A DNA stretch of 6,683 bases from Woeseiaceae bacterium (GCA_022866645.1 JALHUQ010000024.1:1-6683), one strand, 5' to 3'. Positions 1-6,032 are shown, counted from the first letter of the stretch. Numbers and translations are program-made. Notes: generated by a model not told the origin, from the sequence alone.

Positions 1-1
1 G

Positions 2-121
2 GGCATGGACGATTTCGTCGTCGTTGAACATTCGCATGCGTTCATGATGCGCATGCGACTCCCGATCGAACTGACCAAGACATTTCTTCGAACTGGCCGT
101 TTTTCGGATACCGCTGATTGA
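2..121 (+). CDS. C-terminal end of a probable alpha/beta hydrolase (partial)
   Basis: Frame 2 is open from the window edge to a TGA at 119-121 and gives 39 residues. The visible part begins GMDDFVVVEHSHAFMM and ends FLRTGRFSDTAD. A block of the type D-x-x-V-V-V-x-H-S-H-x-F-(I/M)-M, followed by a helix ending FLRxGRF, is what I remember from the C-terminus of alpha/beta-hydrolase (lipase/esterase-like) proteins. There the histidine of the HSH segment would be the catalytic-triad base. The nucleophile and acid lie upstream, outside the window, so the fold cannot be confirmed. The gene ends cleanly, and 124 bases separate its stop from the hairpin terminator. The gene and strand look real, but the family call is an inference from a short tail. 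Confidence 0.55.
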   Translation, partial: GMDDFVVVEHSHAFMMRMRLPIELTKTFLRTGRFSDTAD

Positions 122-245
122 GTGCCGTTCCGGGATGCCCGTGCTTTTTCAGAATGTCGCAGGAACTCGTAGTTCTGCTGAGCATTCACCAGAAGGAGGC
201 CTTGTAGGGGACCAGGCGATGAGAAATTGGCAGCGTCGGTCGAAC

Positions 246-276
246 AAAAAAGCCCCTGCGTGGCAGGGGCTTTATT
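246..276 (-). terminator. Rho-independent terminator, usable in both directions
   Basis: A perfect 11-bp stem pairs 249-259 (AAAGCCCCTGC) with 263-273 (GCAGGGGCTTT) around a GTG loop. Read on the minus strand, the stem is followed by six T residues (complement of the A run at 246-251), 22 bases after the stop codon of the exported-protein gene. That makes it the intrinsic terminator of that gene. Read on the plus strand, TTTATTAT follows the stem, so it may also stop transcription leaving the left-edge hydrolase gene. Confidence 0.9.
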
Positions 277-297
277 ATCACGGGCACAATGGCGAAA

Positions 298-750
298 TTA
301 TTTCTTGAATTTGATTTCCTGATAGACCGACTGTCCACCAAGTCGCCTCAATTTCCCGCGGTCAATGGTGGCATCGCGTGCCTTATCCAGGGATCCCTGC
401 AATTTTTTCGTCAGGTTCTCGAGATACTCGGTGCTTAGATCGAATGCGGCCCAGTTCGGGTGTTCAGTAATCAGGATCAGGTCCGGCTCGCCATCCCGCG
501 GGTAGGAATTCTGAAGGATACGATACGAGACCACGTTGCCGTCTTTGATTTGCTGGTCAAGAAATACACGCCAGAGGCCGCTGAGATCATTGACGTATGC
601 ATTCAGTGCGCCGGGCTCAAGGTGTACCGCCGACGTTGCGATGACATTGCCATAATCCCAGTTACGGGTATTATCCTGTGCGCTTGCCGAGACGCTGAAC
701 ATTGATGCGCATACGAGAATGGCCAATGCCGCTGTTAGCTTCATTTTCAT
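298..750 (-). CDS. Small exported protein of unknown function, possible dimeric alpha/beta-barrel fold
   Basis: The gene encodes 150 residues. The start at 750 is chosen because a Shine-Dalgarno GGAGA lies at 762-758, 7 bases upstream; a second ATG at 744 is possible but is spaced less well. The N-terminus has the form of a Sec signal peptide: MKMK, a hydrophobic core (LTAALAILVCASMF), then SVSASA before QD, so cleavage is expected near residue 24. The mature part is about 126 residues with no cysteine and a basic tail (KFKK). It has the segments VHLEPGALNAYVNDL, RILQNSYPRDGEPDLI and HPNWAAFDL. The pattern strand, 'PG' helix, 'W' helix, strand, 'NW-aaFD' recalls small ferredoxin-like or dimeric alpha/beta-barrel proteins (EthD/NIPSNAP type), but I do not recognise a named family. 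It is monocistronic, diverges from the ATP-grasp gene, and ends at a strong terminator. The longer in-frame upstream reading would run through the tandem repeat and is not credible. Confidence 0.8.
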   Translation of the reverse strand: MKMKLTAALAILVCASMFSVSASAQDNTRNWDYGNVIATSAVHLEPGALNAYVNDLSGLWRVFLDQQIKDGNVVSYRILQNSYPRDGEPDLILITEHPNWAAFDLSTEYLENLTKKLQGSLDKARDATIDRGKLRRLGGQSVYQEIKFKK

Positions 751-757
751 TCGTTTT

Positions 758-762
758 TCTCC
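758..762 (-). promoter_or_regulatory. Ribosome binding site of the exported-protein gene
   Basis: GGAGA on the minus strand, 7 bases before the ATG at 750. This site decides the start codon. It lies 9 bases downstream of the last copy of the octamer repeat. Confidence 0.75.
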
Positions 763-771
763 AAAGCTGTT

Positions 772-803
772 GGTTTCTTGGTTTCTTGGTTTCTTGGTTT
801 CTT
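772..803 (-). repeat. Four perfect tandem copies of an 8-bp unit in the leader of the exported-protein gene
   Basis: The plus-strand unit GGTTTCTT occurs at 772-779, 780-787, 788-795 and 796-803, followed by a further G. On the transcribed minus strand it reads AAGAAACC four times. It lies between the candidate -10 (825-830) and the Shine-Dalgarno (758-762), so it should be in the 5' untranslated mRNA. An 8-base unit is prone to slipped-strand copy-number change. Such a change would alter leader length, not reading frame. Confidence 0.95.
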
Positions 804-817
804 GCGGAGGATTCCGC
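804..817 (-). promoter_or_regulatory. Small hairpin abutting the octamer tract
   Basis: GCGGA (804-808) and TCCGC (813-817) pair around a 4-base loop. On the minus strand this would be at or near the 5' end of the exported-protein mRNA, directly before the tandem repeat. The stem is only 5 bp, so its role is uncertain. Confidence 0.4.
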
Positions 818-824
818 TGGTGGC

Positions 825-830
825 AGTATA
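825..830 (-). promoter_or_regulatory. Candidate -10 element for the exported-protein gene
   Basis: TATACT on the minus strand (5 of 6 to TATAAT) lies about 75 bases upstream of the start codon. I see no good -35 hexamer at 16-18 bases spacing, so either an activator is needed or the call is wrong. Confidence 0.3.
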
Positions 831-962
831 ATTGATTGCCGGGAAAATATTCGGACCGGTGCACAACCCAAGGCCACCTGAACCCAATTGACTCACAGAA
901 TGTTGGGTCCTTGGGGTTTTCTATGGCAGATTCGGATGAGTACCGACGCCGTTGCCGTCGTT

Positions 963-988
963 TCGGAGCGCCTGTTTCAGGCCTCCGA
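963..988 (+). promoter_or_regulatory. Bulged 11-bp hairpin just upstream of the ATP-grasp gene
   Basis: TCGGAG (963-968) pairs with CTCCGA (983-988), and GCCTG (970-974) pairs with CAGGC (978-982) around a TTT loop. A single C at 969 is unpaired. The 11-bp, GC-rich stem ends 6 bases before the Shine-Dalgarno at 995-1000. No T run follows, so it does not look like a finished terminator. It may be a 5'-leader structure or a protein-binding dyad. Confidence 0.5.
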
Positions 989-994
989 CTAACT

Positions 995-1000
995 AAGGGA
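995..1000 (+). promoter_or_regulatory. Ribosome binding site that supports the TTG start of the ATP-grasp gene
   Basis: AAGGGA is followed by 5 bases and then TTG at 1006. An in-frame TAA at 994-996 rules out any earlier start. The next ATG (1036) would remove the first conserved beta strand. Confidence 0.7.
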
Positions 1001-1005
1001 CTGCA

Positions 1006-1890
1006 TTGAAAAGAAAAAGAGTTGCCTACCTCACGATGCAGGACCCGGGTGACTACGTCACGGATTATCACCTCAGTTTTGAGCCAATGAAAAAGCTGGG
1101 CTGGGAGGTCGTCACCGTCGCATGGCGTTCGGGGCCGGACTGGAATCAATTTGACGCCGTCTATATCTGTACGCCATGGGACTATCCGGAGCACGCGTCT
1201 GAATTCATGGAGGTGCTCGCGGCTATCGATGCATCGAGCGCGGTTCTCTACAACGATCTCTCAATCGCGCGCTGGAACCTGGAAAAAACCTACCTGCGAG
1301 ATGTCGAGGCGCGTGGCGATGACATCGTGCCGAGCACCTGGTACGACAGTTTCGATGCCGCGGACGTGCCCGGCTACTTCAAAGAACACAAGGTGGACCG
1401 CGTCGTCATCAAGCCGACCATTGGCGCCAACGCCAAAGATACGTTCGTTCTCACCAATCCGGTTGGTGTCGACCAACTAAGGGACTTGCTGAAAACATTT
1501 TCCGGGCGACGATTTTCCGTTCAGCCGTTCATTGAAAACATTCAGTCCGAAGGAGAGTTTTCGCTGTTCTTTTTTAATGGTGAATACAGTCACGCGATTC
1601 AAAAAATACCGAAGGCCGGCGATTTTCGGGTTCAGGAAGAGCATGGCGGGGATATTGTTGCAGTTAGTCCATCGACCGATTTGCTTGAAATAGCGCACAC
1701 CGTTTTCTCGCACATTGAACCGTTGCCGGTATACGGCCGTGGCGATTGGGTTCGCGGCCCGGACGGGCGGTTCCTGCTCATGGAGTTGGAGTTGATCGAA
1801 CCGTCGCTCTACCTACGCACCGACAGCGGCGCTGCGTCGCGATTTGCCGCCGCGTTCAACCAGCGGTTTGAGGAATTCGCCGGTAAATGA
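1006..1890 (+). CDS. Orphan ATP-grasp ligase (RimK/glutathione-synthetase superfamily, DcsG-like)
   Basis: The gene encodes 294 residues from a TTG codon. The N-terminal region has a beta strand RVAYLT (5-10), the segment TPWDYPEH (56-63), and YNDLSIARWNLEKTYL (82-97), in which K94 fits the first ATP-binding lysine of ATP-grasp enzymes. VVIKPTIGANAKDTF (133-147) supplies the second lysine, K136, and the glycine-containing loop. FSVQPFIE and GEFSLFFFNG follow. The C-terminal metal site reads MELELIEPSLYL (259-270), with acidic residues E260, E262 and E265. ATP-grasp ligases join a carboxylate (via an acyl phosphate) to an amine or thiol. The overall pattern resembles the proteins annotated as ATP-grasp or as DcsG (cycloserine biosynthesis), but no other such genes are present, so the substrate is unknown. 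It has no signal peptide and should be cytoplasmic. Its last 78 bases overlap the end of uvrA on the other strand, and no terminator follows. The superfamily is fairly sure; the function is open. Confidence 0.85.
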   Translation: MKRKRVAYLTMQDPGDYVTDYHLSFEPMKKLGWEVVTVAWRSGPDWNQFDAVYICTPWDYPEHASEFMEVLAAIDASSAVLYNDLSIARWNLEKTYLRDVEARGDDIVPSTWYDSFDAADVPGYFKEHKVDRVVIKPTIGANAKDTFVLTNPVGVDQLRDLLKTFSGRRFSVQPFIENIQSEGEFSLFFFNGEYSHAIQKIPKAGDFRVQEEHGGDIVAVSPSTDLLEIAHTVFSHIEPLPVYGRGDWVRGPDGRFLLMELELIEPSLYLRTDSGAASRFAAAFNQRFEEFAGK

Positions 1891-4674
1891 TCCTTTCGTA
1901 GCGGCGACCTGTTCAGGCGTGCCGGTCGCAATGATTCGACCACCGCCGTCGCCGCCTTCCGGGCCGAGATCGATGACCCAGTCCGCCGTTTTGATGACAT
2001 CCAGGTTGTGCTCAATGACCACGACCGTATTGCCGCGATCGCGCAGCCGATGCAATACGTGCAACAGATGCTCAATGTCGAAAAAGTGCAGGCCGGTAGT
2101 GGGCTCATCAAGTATGTAGAGCGTGCTGCCGGTATCACGTTTCGACAGTTCTTTCGCGAGTTTGACGCGCTGCGCTTCACCGCCGGACAAGGTGGTGGCA
2201 TTTTGCCCAAGTCGCACATAACTCAAGCCTACGTCCATCAGCGTCGTCAGCTTCCGCGCGACGACGGGCACATTGCGAAAGAATTCGGCTGCATCCTCAA
2301 CGGTCATGTCGAGTATTTCGTGAATGTTTTTGCCTTTGTAGCGGATCTCCAGCGTCTCGCGGTTGTAACGTTTGCCGCGACAGGTATCGCACGGCACATA
2401 AACGTCGGGCAGGAAATGCATTTCGACCTTGATAACGCCGTCGCCCTGGCAGGGCTCGCAACGGCCGCCTTTGACATTGAAGCTAAAGCGCCCCGGCATG
2501 TAGCCGCGTGAACGAGCTTCCTGAGTGCCAGCAAAAAGTTCGCGCAGCGGCGTGAACAGACCACTGTAAGTTGCGGGGTTGGAGCGTGGCGTGCGGCCGA
2601 TCGGGCTCTGACTGATATCGATAACCCGGTCGATATTCTCAAGGCCAGTGATGGCCTGGTGTGGCGCCGGGCTGCGATTGGAGCGATTCAATTCATCCGC
2701 GACGGCTTTGTACAGCGTGTCGTTGACAAGTGTCGATTTTCCCGAGCCGGAGACACCGGTAATACAGGTCATCAGGCCCAAGGGTATCGACGCGTTGACG
2801 TTCTGCAGGTTGTTTCCAGTCGCGCCGATAATCTTTAGCTGACGCTCCGGATCGTTCGGAGTGCGATGATCGGGCAAAGCGATACTGCGCTTGCCGGACA
2901 AATATTGGCCCGTCAGCGATTGCGGATCATTCTTCACCTCTTCCGGTGTGCCTTGCGAGACTATCCGGCCGCCATGAACTCCGGCGCCGGGACCGAGATC
3001 GACGACGTGGTCCGCGGCGAGTATCGCCTCTTCGTCGTGCTCGACGACGATAACGGTGTTGCCGATGTCACGCAGGTGCACGAGTGTGCTGAGGAGGCGC
3101 TTATTATCGCGCTGGTGCAGCCCGATTGATGGCTCATCGAGGATATACATCACACCGACCAGACCGGAGCCGATTTGACTCGCGAGCCGAATACGCTGGG
3201 CTTCGCCACCGGACAAGCTATCGGCGCTGCGGTCCAGTGACAGATAGTCGAGGCCGACGTCGGACAAAAAGTTCAGGCGGTCGCTGATTTCCTTTACGAT
3301 CTTGTCGGCGACTGTCGCGCGCCAACCATCGATCTGCATGCTGGTGAAAAACTCCTTGGCATGACCAACGGAGAGATGTGTGATTTCGGGCAAAGAACAA
3401 TTGCTAACAAAAACATGTCGCGCCGCGCGATTTAGGCGAGTGCCGCCGCAATCCGGGCAAGCCTGACTGTTGAGAAACTTGCTGAGCTCCTCGCGAACCG
3501 CGTTCGATTCTGTTTCGTGGTAGCGACGCTCGAGGTTGGGTAGCACGCCTTCAAAGCGGTGCAATTTCTTGATCTGCATTCCGCGAGTGTTCTCGTAAAA
3601 AAAGTCGATTTTTTCCTTGCCGCTGCCGTACAGAACGACTTTCTGCAATTTCTCCGACAATTCGTCGAACGGCGTTTCGATGTCGAATTTGTAGTGCGCC
3701 GCCAGACTTTGAATCATCTGGTAGTAGTAGGTCGTCTTACGGTCCCAACCACGAATGGCGCCCCCGGCCAGGGACAAGCTGCGGTTGACGACGACACGAT
3801 CAGGGTCGAAAAATTGCTTTACACCGAGGCCGTCGCAGGTCGGGCAGGCACCACTGGGATTGTTAAACGAGAACAGTCTTGGCTCGAGTTCCGTCAGGCT
3901 ATAGCCGCAATGGTTGCAGGCGAAGCGGTCGGAGAAGATTATTTCCTCAGCGCCGCTATCGTCCATCGATGCGATCCGTGCTGTGCCGTCTGCAAGGCGT
4001 AATGCGGTCTCGAAAGATTCGGTGAGGCGCAGGCGCAAGTCTTCTTTGACTTTGAAGCGATCGACGATAGCGTCGATTTTGTGTTTCTTGCGCAGATCGA
4101 GGTCCGGCGGCTGATCGAGCTCGTAAATTTCACCGTCAATGCGGGCGCGAATAAAGCCTTGCGCTTGCAGGTCTGCCATCAACTGCACGTGCTCGCCTTT
4201 GCGGTCAACGACGACAGGTGCGAGCAACATCAGTTTGCTGCCTTCTGGCAGCGCCATAACCTGATCGACCATTTGCGCCACGGTTTGTGCTTCGAGTGGC
4301 AGGCCATGGTCGGGGCACAACGGTGTACCGGCACGCGCATACAACAGGCGCAGGTAGTCGTAGATTTCAGTCACCGTGCCGACCGTTGAGCGCGGATTGT
4401 GTGAGGTCGATTTCTGTTCGATCGAAATAGCCGGCGAGAGACCCTCGATATGGTCGACGTCAGGCTTTTCCATCATTGACAGGAATTGTCTCGCGTACGC
4501 CGACAAGGACTCGACGTAGCGGCGCTGGCCTTCAGCATAGATCGTATCGAAGGCAAGCGAAGATTTGCCCGATCCGGACAGCCCTGTGAAGACAATCAGC
4601 TTGTCTCGCGGCAGCTCAAGGTCAATGTTGCACAAATTGTGCGTCCGTGCGCCGCGAATGTTGATGGTTTTCAT
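1813..4674 (-). CDS. uvrA: Excinuclease ABC subunit A (UvrA)
   Basis: UvrA is the damage-recognition ATPase of nucleotide excision repair; it loads UvrB at distorted DNA. The product is 953 residues (E. coli 940). Visible in order: Walker A GLSGSGKS (31-38); a first zinc module beginning CNHC at C253 and closing with CPTC; ABC signature LSGGEAQR (487-494) with Walker B ILDEP (511-515); second Walker A GVSGSGKS (640-647); second zinc finger CEPC (739-742) to CDTC (762-765); second signature LSGGEAQR (829-836) with ILDEP (854-858). All key residues are intact. The start at 4674 (MKTINIRGARTHNL) matches the family N-terminus. An upstream in-frame start at 4776 would run 34 residues into the neighbouring transporter gene and is rejected. 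No strong Shine-Dalgarno is visible. The conserved end FLKPLVERG is followed by a 12-residue basic tail. The 3' end overlaps the ATP-grasp gene, and the 5' end diverges from the MFS gene. Confidence 0.98.
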   Translation of the reverse strand: MKTINIRGARTHNLCNIDLELPRDKLIVFTGLSGSGKSSLAFDTIYAEGQRRYVESLSAYARQFLSMMEKPDVDHIEGLSPAISIEQKSTSHNPRSTVGTVTEIYDYLRLLYARAGTPLCPDHGLPLEAQTVAQMVDQVMALPEGSKLMLLAPVVVDRKGEHVQLMADLQAQGFIRARIDGEIYELDQPPDLDLRKKHKIDAIVDRFKVKEDLRLRLTESFETALRLADGTARIASMDDSGAEEIIFSDRFACNHCGYSLTELEPRLFSFNNPSGACPTCDGLGVKQFFDPDRVVVNRSLSLAGGAIRGWDRKTTYYYQMIQSLAAHYKFDIETPFDELSEKLQKVVLYGSGKEKIDFFYENTRGMQIKKLHRFEGVLPNLERRYHETESNAVREELSKFLNSQACPDCGGTRLNRAARHVFVSNCSLPEITHLSVGHAKEFFTSMQIDGWRATVADKIVKEISDRLNFLSDVGLDYLSLDRSADSLSGGEAQRIRLASQIGSGLVGVMYILDEPSIGLHQRDNKRLLSTLVHLRDIGNTVIVVEHDEEAILAADHVVDLGPGAGVHGGRIVSQGTPEEVKNDPQSLTGQYLSGKRSIALPDHRTPNDPERQLKIIGATGNNLQNVNASIPLGLMTCITGVSGSGKSTLVNDTLYKAVADELNRSNRSPAPHQAITGLENIDRVIDISQSPIGRTPRSNPATYSGLFTPLRELFAGTQEARSRGYMPGRFSFNVKGGRCEPCQGDGVIKVEMHFLPDVYVPCDTCRGKRYNRETLEIRYKGKNIHEILDMTVEDAAEFFRNVPVVARKLTTLMDVGLSYVRLGQNATTLSGGEAQRVKLAKELSKRDTGSTLYILDEPTTGLHFFDIEHLLHVLHRLRDRGNTVVVIEHNLDVIKTADWVIDLGPEGGDGGGRIIATGTPEQVAATKGSFTGEFLKPLVERGGKSRRSAAVGA

Positions 4675-4707
4675 AGCAGGGTTAGAGTCTTCTTCGGCCA
4701 ACCTGCT

Positions 4708-4737
4708 AATATACGCCGCCGCGCGTCTGCGGCGCAA
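4708..4737 (-). promoter_or_regulatory. Candidate uvrA promoter in the divergent gap
   Basis: On the minus strand, TTGCGC (4737-4732, 3 of 6 to consensus) and TATATT (4713-4708, 5 of 6) are separated by 18 bases. The expected transcription start is about 27 bases before the uvrA ATG. The same AT-rich patch reads TAATAT (4707-4712) on the plus strand and could serve as the -10 of the MFS gene, so the two promoters probably overlap. No convincing LexA box (CTG-N10-CAG) is present: CTG at 4703-4705 is followed 10 bases later by CCG. Confidence 0.35.
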
Positions 4738-4740
4738 AGG
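4736..4740 (+). promoter_or_regulatory. Probable ribosome binding site of the MFS gene
   Basis: AAAGG lies 10 bases before the ATG at 4751. A second AAAGGA (4745-4750) directly abuts the ATG and is too close to position a ribosome there. The in-frame ATG at 4784 is an alternative start, 11 codons downstream. Confidence 0.45.
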
Positions 4741-4750
4741 TAGCAAAGGA

Positions 4751-5938
4751 ATGAGTTCAGAAAACCCCGATACCACCGTAAAGATGGACGCGAGCGAACG
4801 ACGTTCGGTGGGCGTCGTTGCGCTTATCTCGATGATTCGTATGTTCGGGCTATTCTCGTTGCTGCCAGTACTGTCGCTGTATGCAACAGATCTTGAGCAC
4901 GCAACGCCGATCCTGGTTGGGCTGGCGGTCGGCGCTTATGGTCTGACGCAGGCCGGCTTTCAGGTGCCCCTGGGGGCACTTTCGGATCGGGTCGGCCGGA
5001 TGCCGGTCATCCTGTTTGGTTTGGGCGTGTTCGCCGCAGGCAGCATTCTGGCCGGGATGAGCGAGTCCATTTACGGAATTATCGCGGGCCGCTTGCTGCA
5101 GGGCGCAGGCGCCATATCGGCGACCTTGACCGCCCTGATTACGGACGCGACACGCAAGGAGGTCCGCACTCGATCCATGGCCGTCTTCGGCATTGGTATC
5201 GGAATATCATTCATGATCGCGATGGTTGCGGGGCCCTTGCTGGCCGCGAAGTTCGGTGTGCGGTCGTTATTCTGGATTGCCGCGGCGCTCGCCGTGCTCG
5301 CGGGCTTGTTATTGAAACTGCTGCCCGAAATTCCGGCAGTGACGAAACGCGAAAGCTGGAGTCTCCTGCCCGCCTTGCGACCGGACCTGTTGCGCGTCGA
5401 TTCGTACGTATTCTTATTGCACACCATCATGACCGCGACATTCGTGGCGCTGCCATTCCTGTTGACGCGACGTCTTGGGATGGCATTGACCGATCACTGG
5501 AAGATATACGTGGGTGCTTTGCTCTTGTCACTGCTGGTCACCGTGCCGATGATCATGAAGGACCATCGGCAGGGGCAGGATCGTCTGATCGGCCTGGCAG
5601 TGGTCATGATTCTGGTCGCACAGCTGGCACTGACTTTCCTCGGTTTCTCAGTGCTACCGGTATTTTTTGCCCTCGTGCTGTATTTTGCCGGGTTCAATTT
5701 CCTCGAAGCAGGATTGCCGGCCAGATTGTCGTTGCTGGCACACGATGATGTTCGCGGTGCCTCGCTGGGCGTCTTCGCAAGCGCCCAGTTCCTCGGCGCG
5801 TTCGTTGGTGGCCTGGTTGGCGGTCGATTCCTGGGCCACGGCCGTCCGGGCGACGTGTTTTTCGTCTGCGCGCTGCTGGCTGGCATCTGGCTGGCGCTGC
5901 AGGGATTTGGAAAACGCCGGGACCCGCAGGGGAATTAA
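4751..5938 (+). CDS. MFS transporter, YajR-like without YAM domain
   Basis: The gene encodes 395 residues with about 12 predicted membrane helices in two halves, joined by a cytoplasmic loop around residues 189-216. The first helix starts near residue 20 (VGVVALISMIRMFGLFSLLP). The loop between helices 2 and 3 carries MFS motif A, GALSDRVGR (75-83). GRLLQGAGA (113-121) begins helix 4, and the AGPLLA region (160-165) sits where drug/proton antiporters have motif C. The N-terminal half resembles YajR, a proton-coupled efflux-type carrier of the inner membrane, but the protein stops right after helix 12 (FGKRRDPQGN), so the YAM domain of E. coli YajR is missing. The substrate is unknown. A longer in-frame reading from 4565 would overlap uvrA coding sequence and is rejected. 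The gene diverges from uvrA and precedes ssb, as in Pseudomonas as I recall. Its last codon and stop (AAT TAA) lie inside the palindromic repeat at 5932-5987. Confidence 0.9.
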   Translation: MSSENPDTTVKMDASERRSVGVVALISMIRMFGLFSLLPVLSLYATDLEHATPILVGLAVGAYGLTQAGFQVPLGALSDRVGRMPVILFGLGVFAAGSILAGMSESIYGIIAGRLLQGAGAISATLTALITDATRKEVRTRSMAVFGIGIGISFMIAMVAGPLLAAKFGVRSLFWIAAALAVLAGLLLKLLPEIPAVTKRESWSLLPALRPDLLRVDSYVFLLHTIMTATFVALPFLLTRRLGMALTDHWKIYVGALLLSLLVTVPMIMKDHRQGQDRLIGLAVVMILVAQLALTFLGFSVLPVFFALVLYFAGFNFLEAGLPARLSLLAHDDVRGASLGVFASAQFLGAFVGGLVGGRFLGHGRPGDVFFVCALLAGIWLALQGFGKRRDPQGN

Positions 5939-5987
5939 GGTCACTGTCACCCTAATTCAGCAATTACGGTGACAGTGACCTTAATTC
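5932..5987. repeat. 56-bp near-perfect palindrome (REP/MITE-like element) overlapping the MFS stop codon
   Basis: The 20-base arms 5932-5951 and 5968-5987 are exact inverted repeats (core GGTCACTGTCACC / GGTGACAGTGACC, outer ends GAATTAA / TTAATTC). After one C-C mismatch (5952/5967) pairing resumes with TAATT (5953-5957) and AATTA (5962-5966), leaving a CAGC loop. In total 25 of 26 positions pair. No T run follows, so it is not a classical intrinsic terminator, though the stem could protect or end the mRNA. From memory, palindromes with a GGTGACAGT core are scattered as repeats in many gammaproteobacterial genomes, often near IS200-like (RAYT) transposases. The window holds a single copy, so mobility is inferred. 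Confidence 0.8.
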
Positions 5988-6032
5988 ACTTTGAGGATTC
6001 GTCGAATTTGCACGCGGGAGCCAGAAATCGGG

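Noticed and set aside
33..57. Two copies of the palindrome CGCATGCG separated by 9 bases
   Set aside because: They lie inside the coding end of the hydrolase and are explained by codons for His, Met and Arg; there are no further copies nearby.
90..200. Minus-strand reading with a segment DILKKHGHPG that faintly recalls restriction-enzyme tails
   Set aside because: The similarity is only a few residues, the flanking sequence does not continue it, and there is no start or domain.
134..307. Small plus-strand ORF of about 57 codons after the hydrolase
   Set aside because: It runs through the hairpin terminator into the antisense of the exported-protein gene and has no ribosome site or recognisable sequence.
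867..915. Inverted repeats CCCAAGG (867-873) / CCTTGGG (909-915) with nested ACCCAA / TTGGGT, followed by TTTT
   Set aside because: The arms are short, the interior loop is asymmetric and the span is long. No gene ends there on the plus strand, so a terminator call is not justified.
751..1194. Long upstream in-frame reading of the exported-protein gene on the minus strand
   Set aside because: It translates the octamer repeat and the antisense of the ATP-grasp gene, and would bury the signal peptide at residue 149. The start at 750 has a good ribosome site.
1844..4389. Many open frames opposite or shifted within uvrA
   Set aside because: They are shadows of the uvrA coding frame: no ribosome sites, no recognisable domains, and uvrA itself is intact throughout.
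4630..4642. Dyad GCACAAATTGTGC near the uvrA start
   Set aside because: It lies within codons of the conserved HNLCN segment of UvrA, so coding constraint explains it. An operator there cannot be supported.
4565..4750. N-terminal extension of the MFS gene to an in-frame ATG at 4565
   Set aside because: It is the antisense of the uvrA ATPase-loop coding region, is not hydrophobic like an MFS helix, and lacks a plausible ribosome site.
4675..4776. N-terminal extension of uvrA to an in-frame start at 4776
   Set aside because: The 34 extra residues lie upstream of the conserved UvrA N-terminus, overlap the MFS start and promoter region, and resemble no UvrA sequence.
5944..5975. CTGT...ACAG in the palindrome as a possible LexA site for ssb
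   Set aside because: The spacing between the half sites is far larger than the 8 bases of a LexA box.
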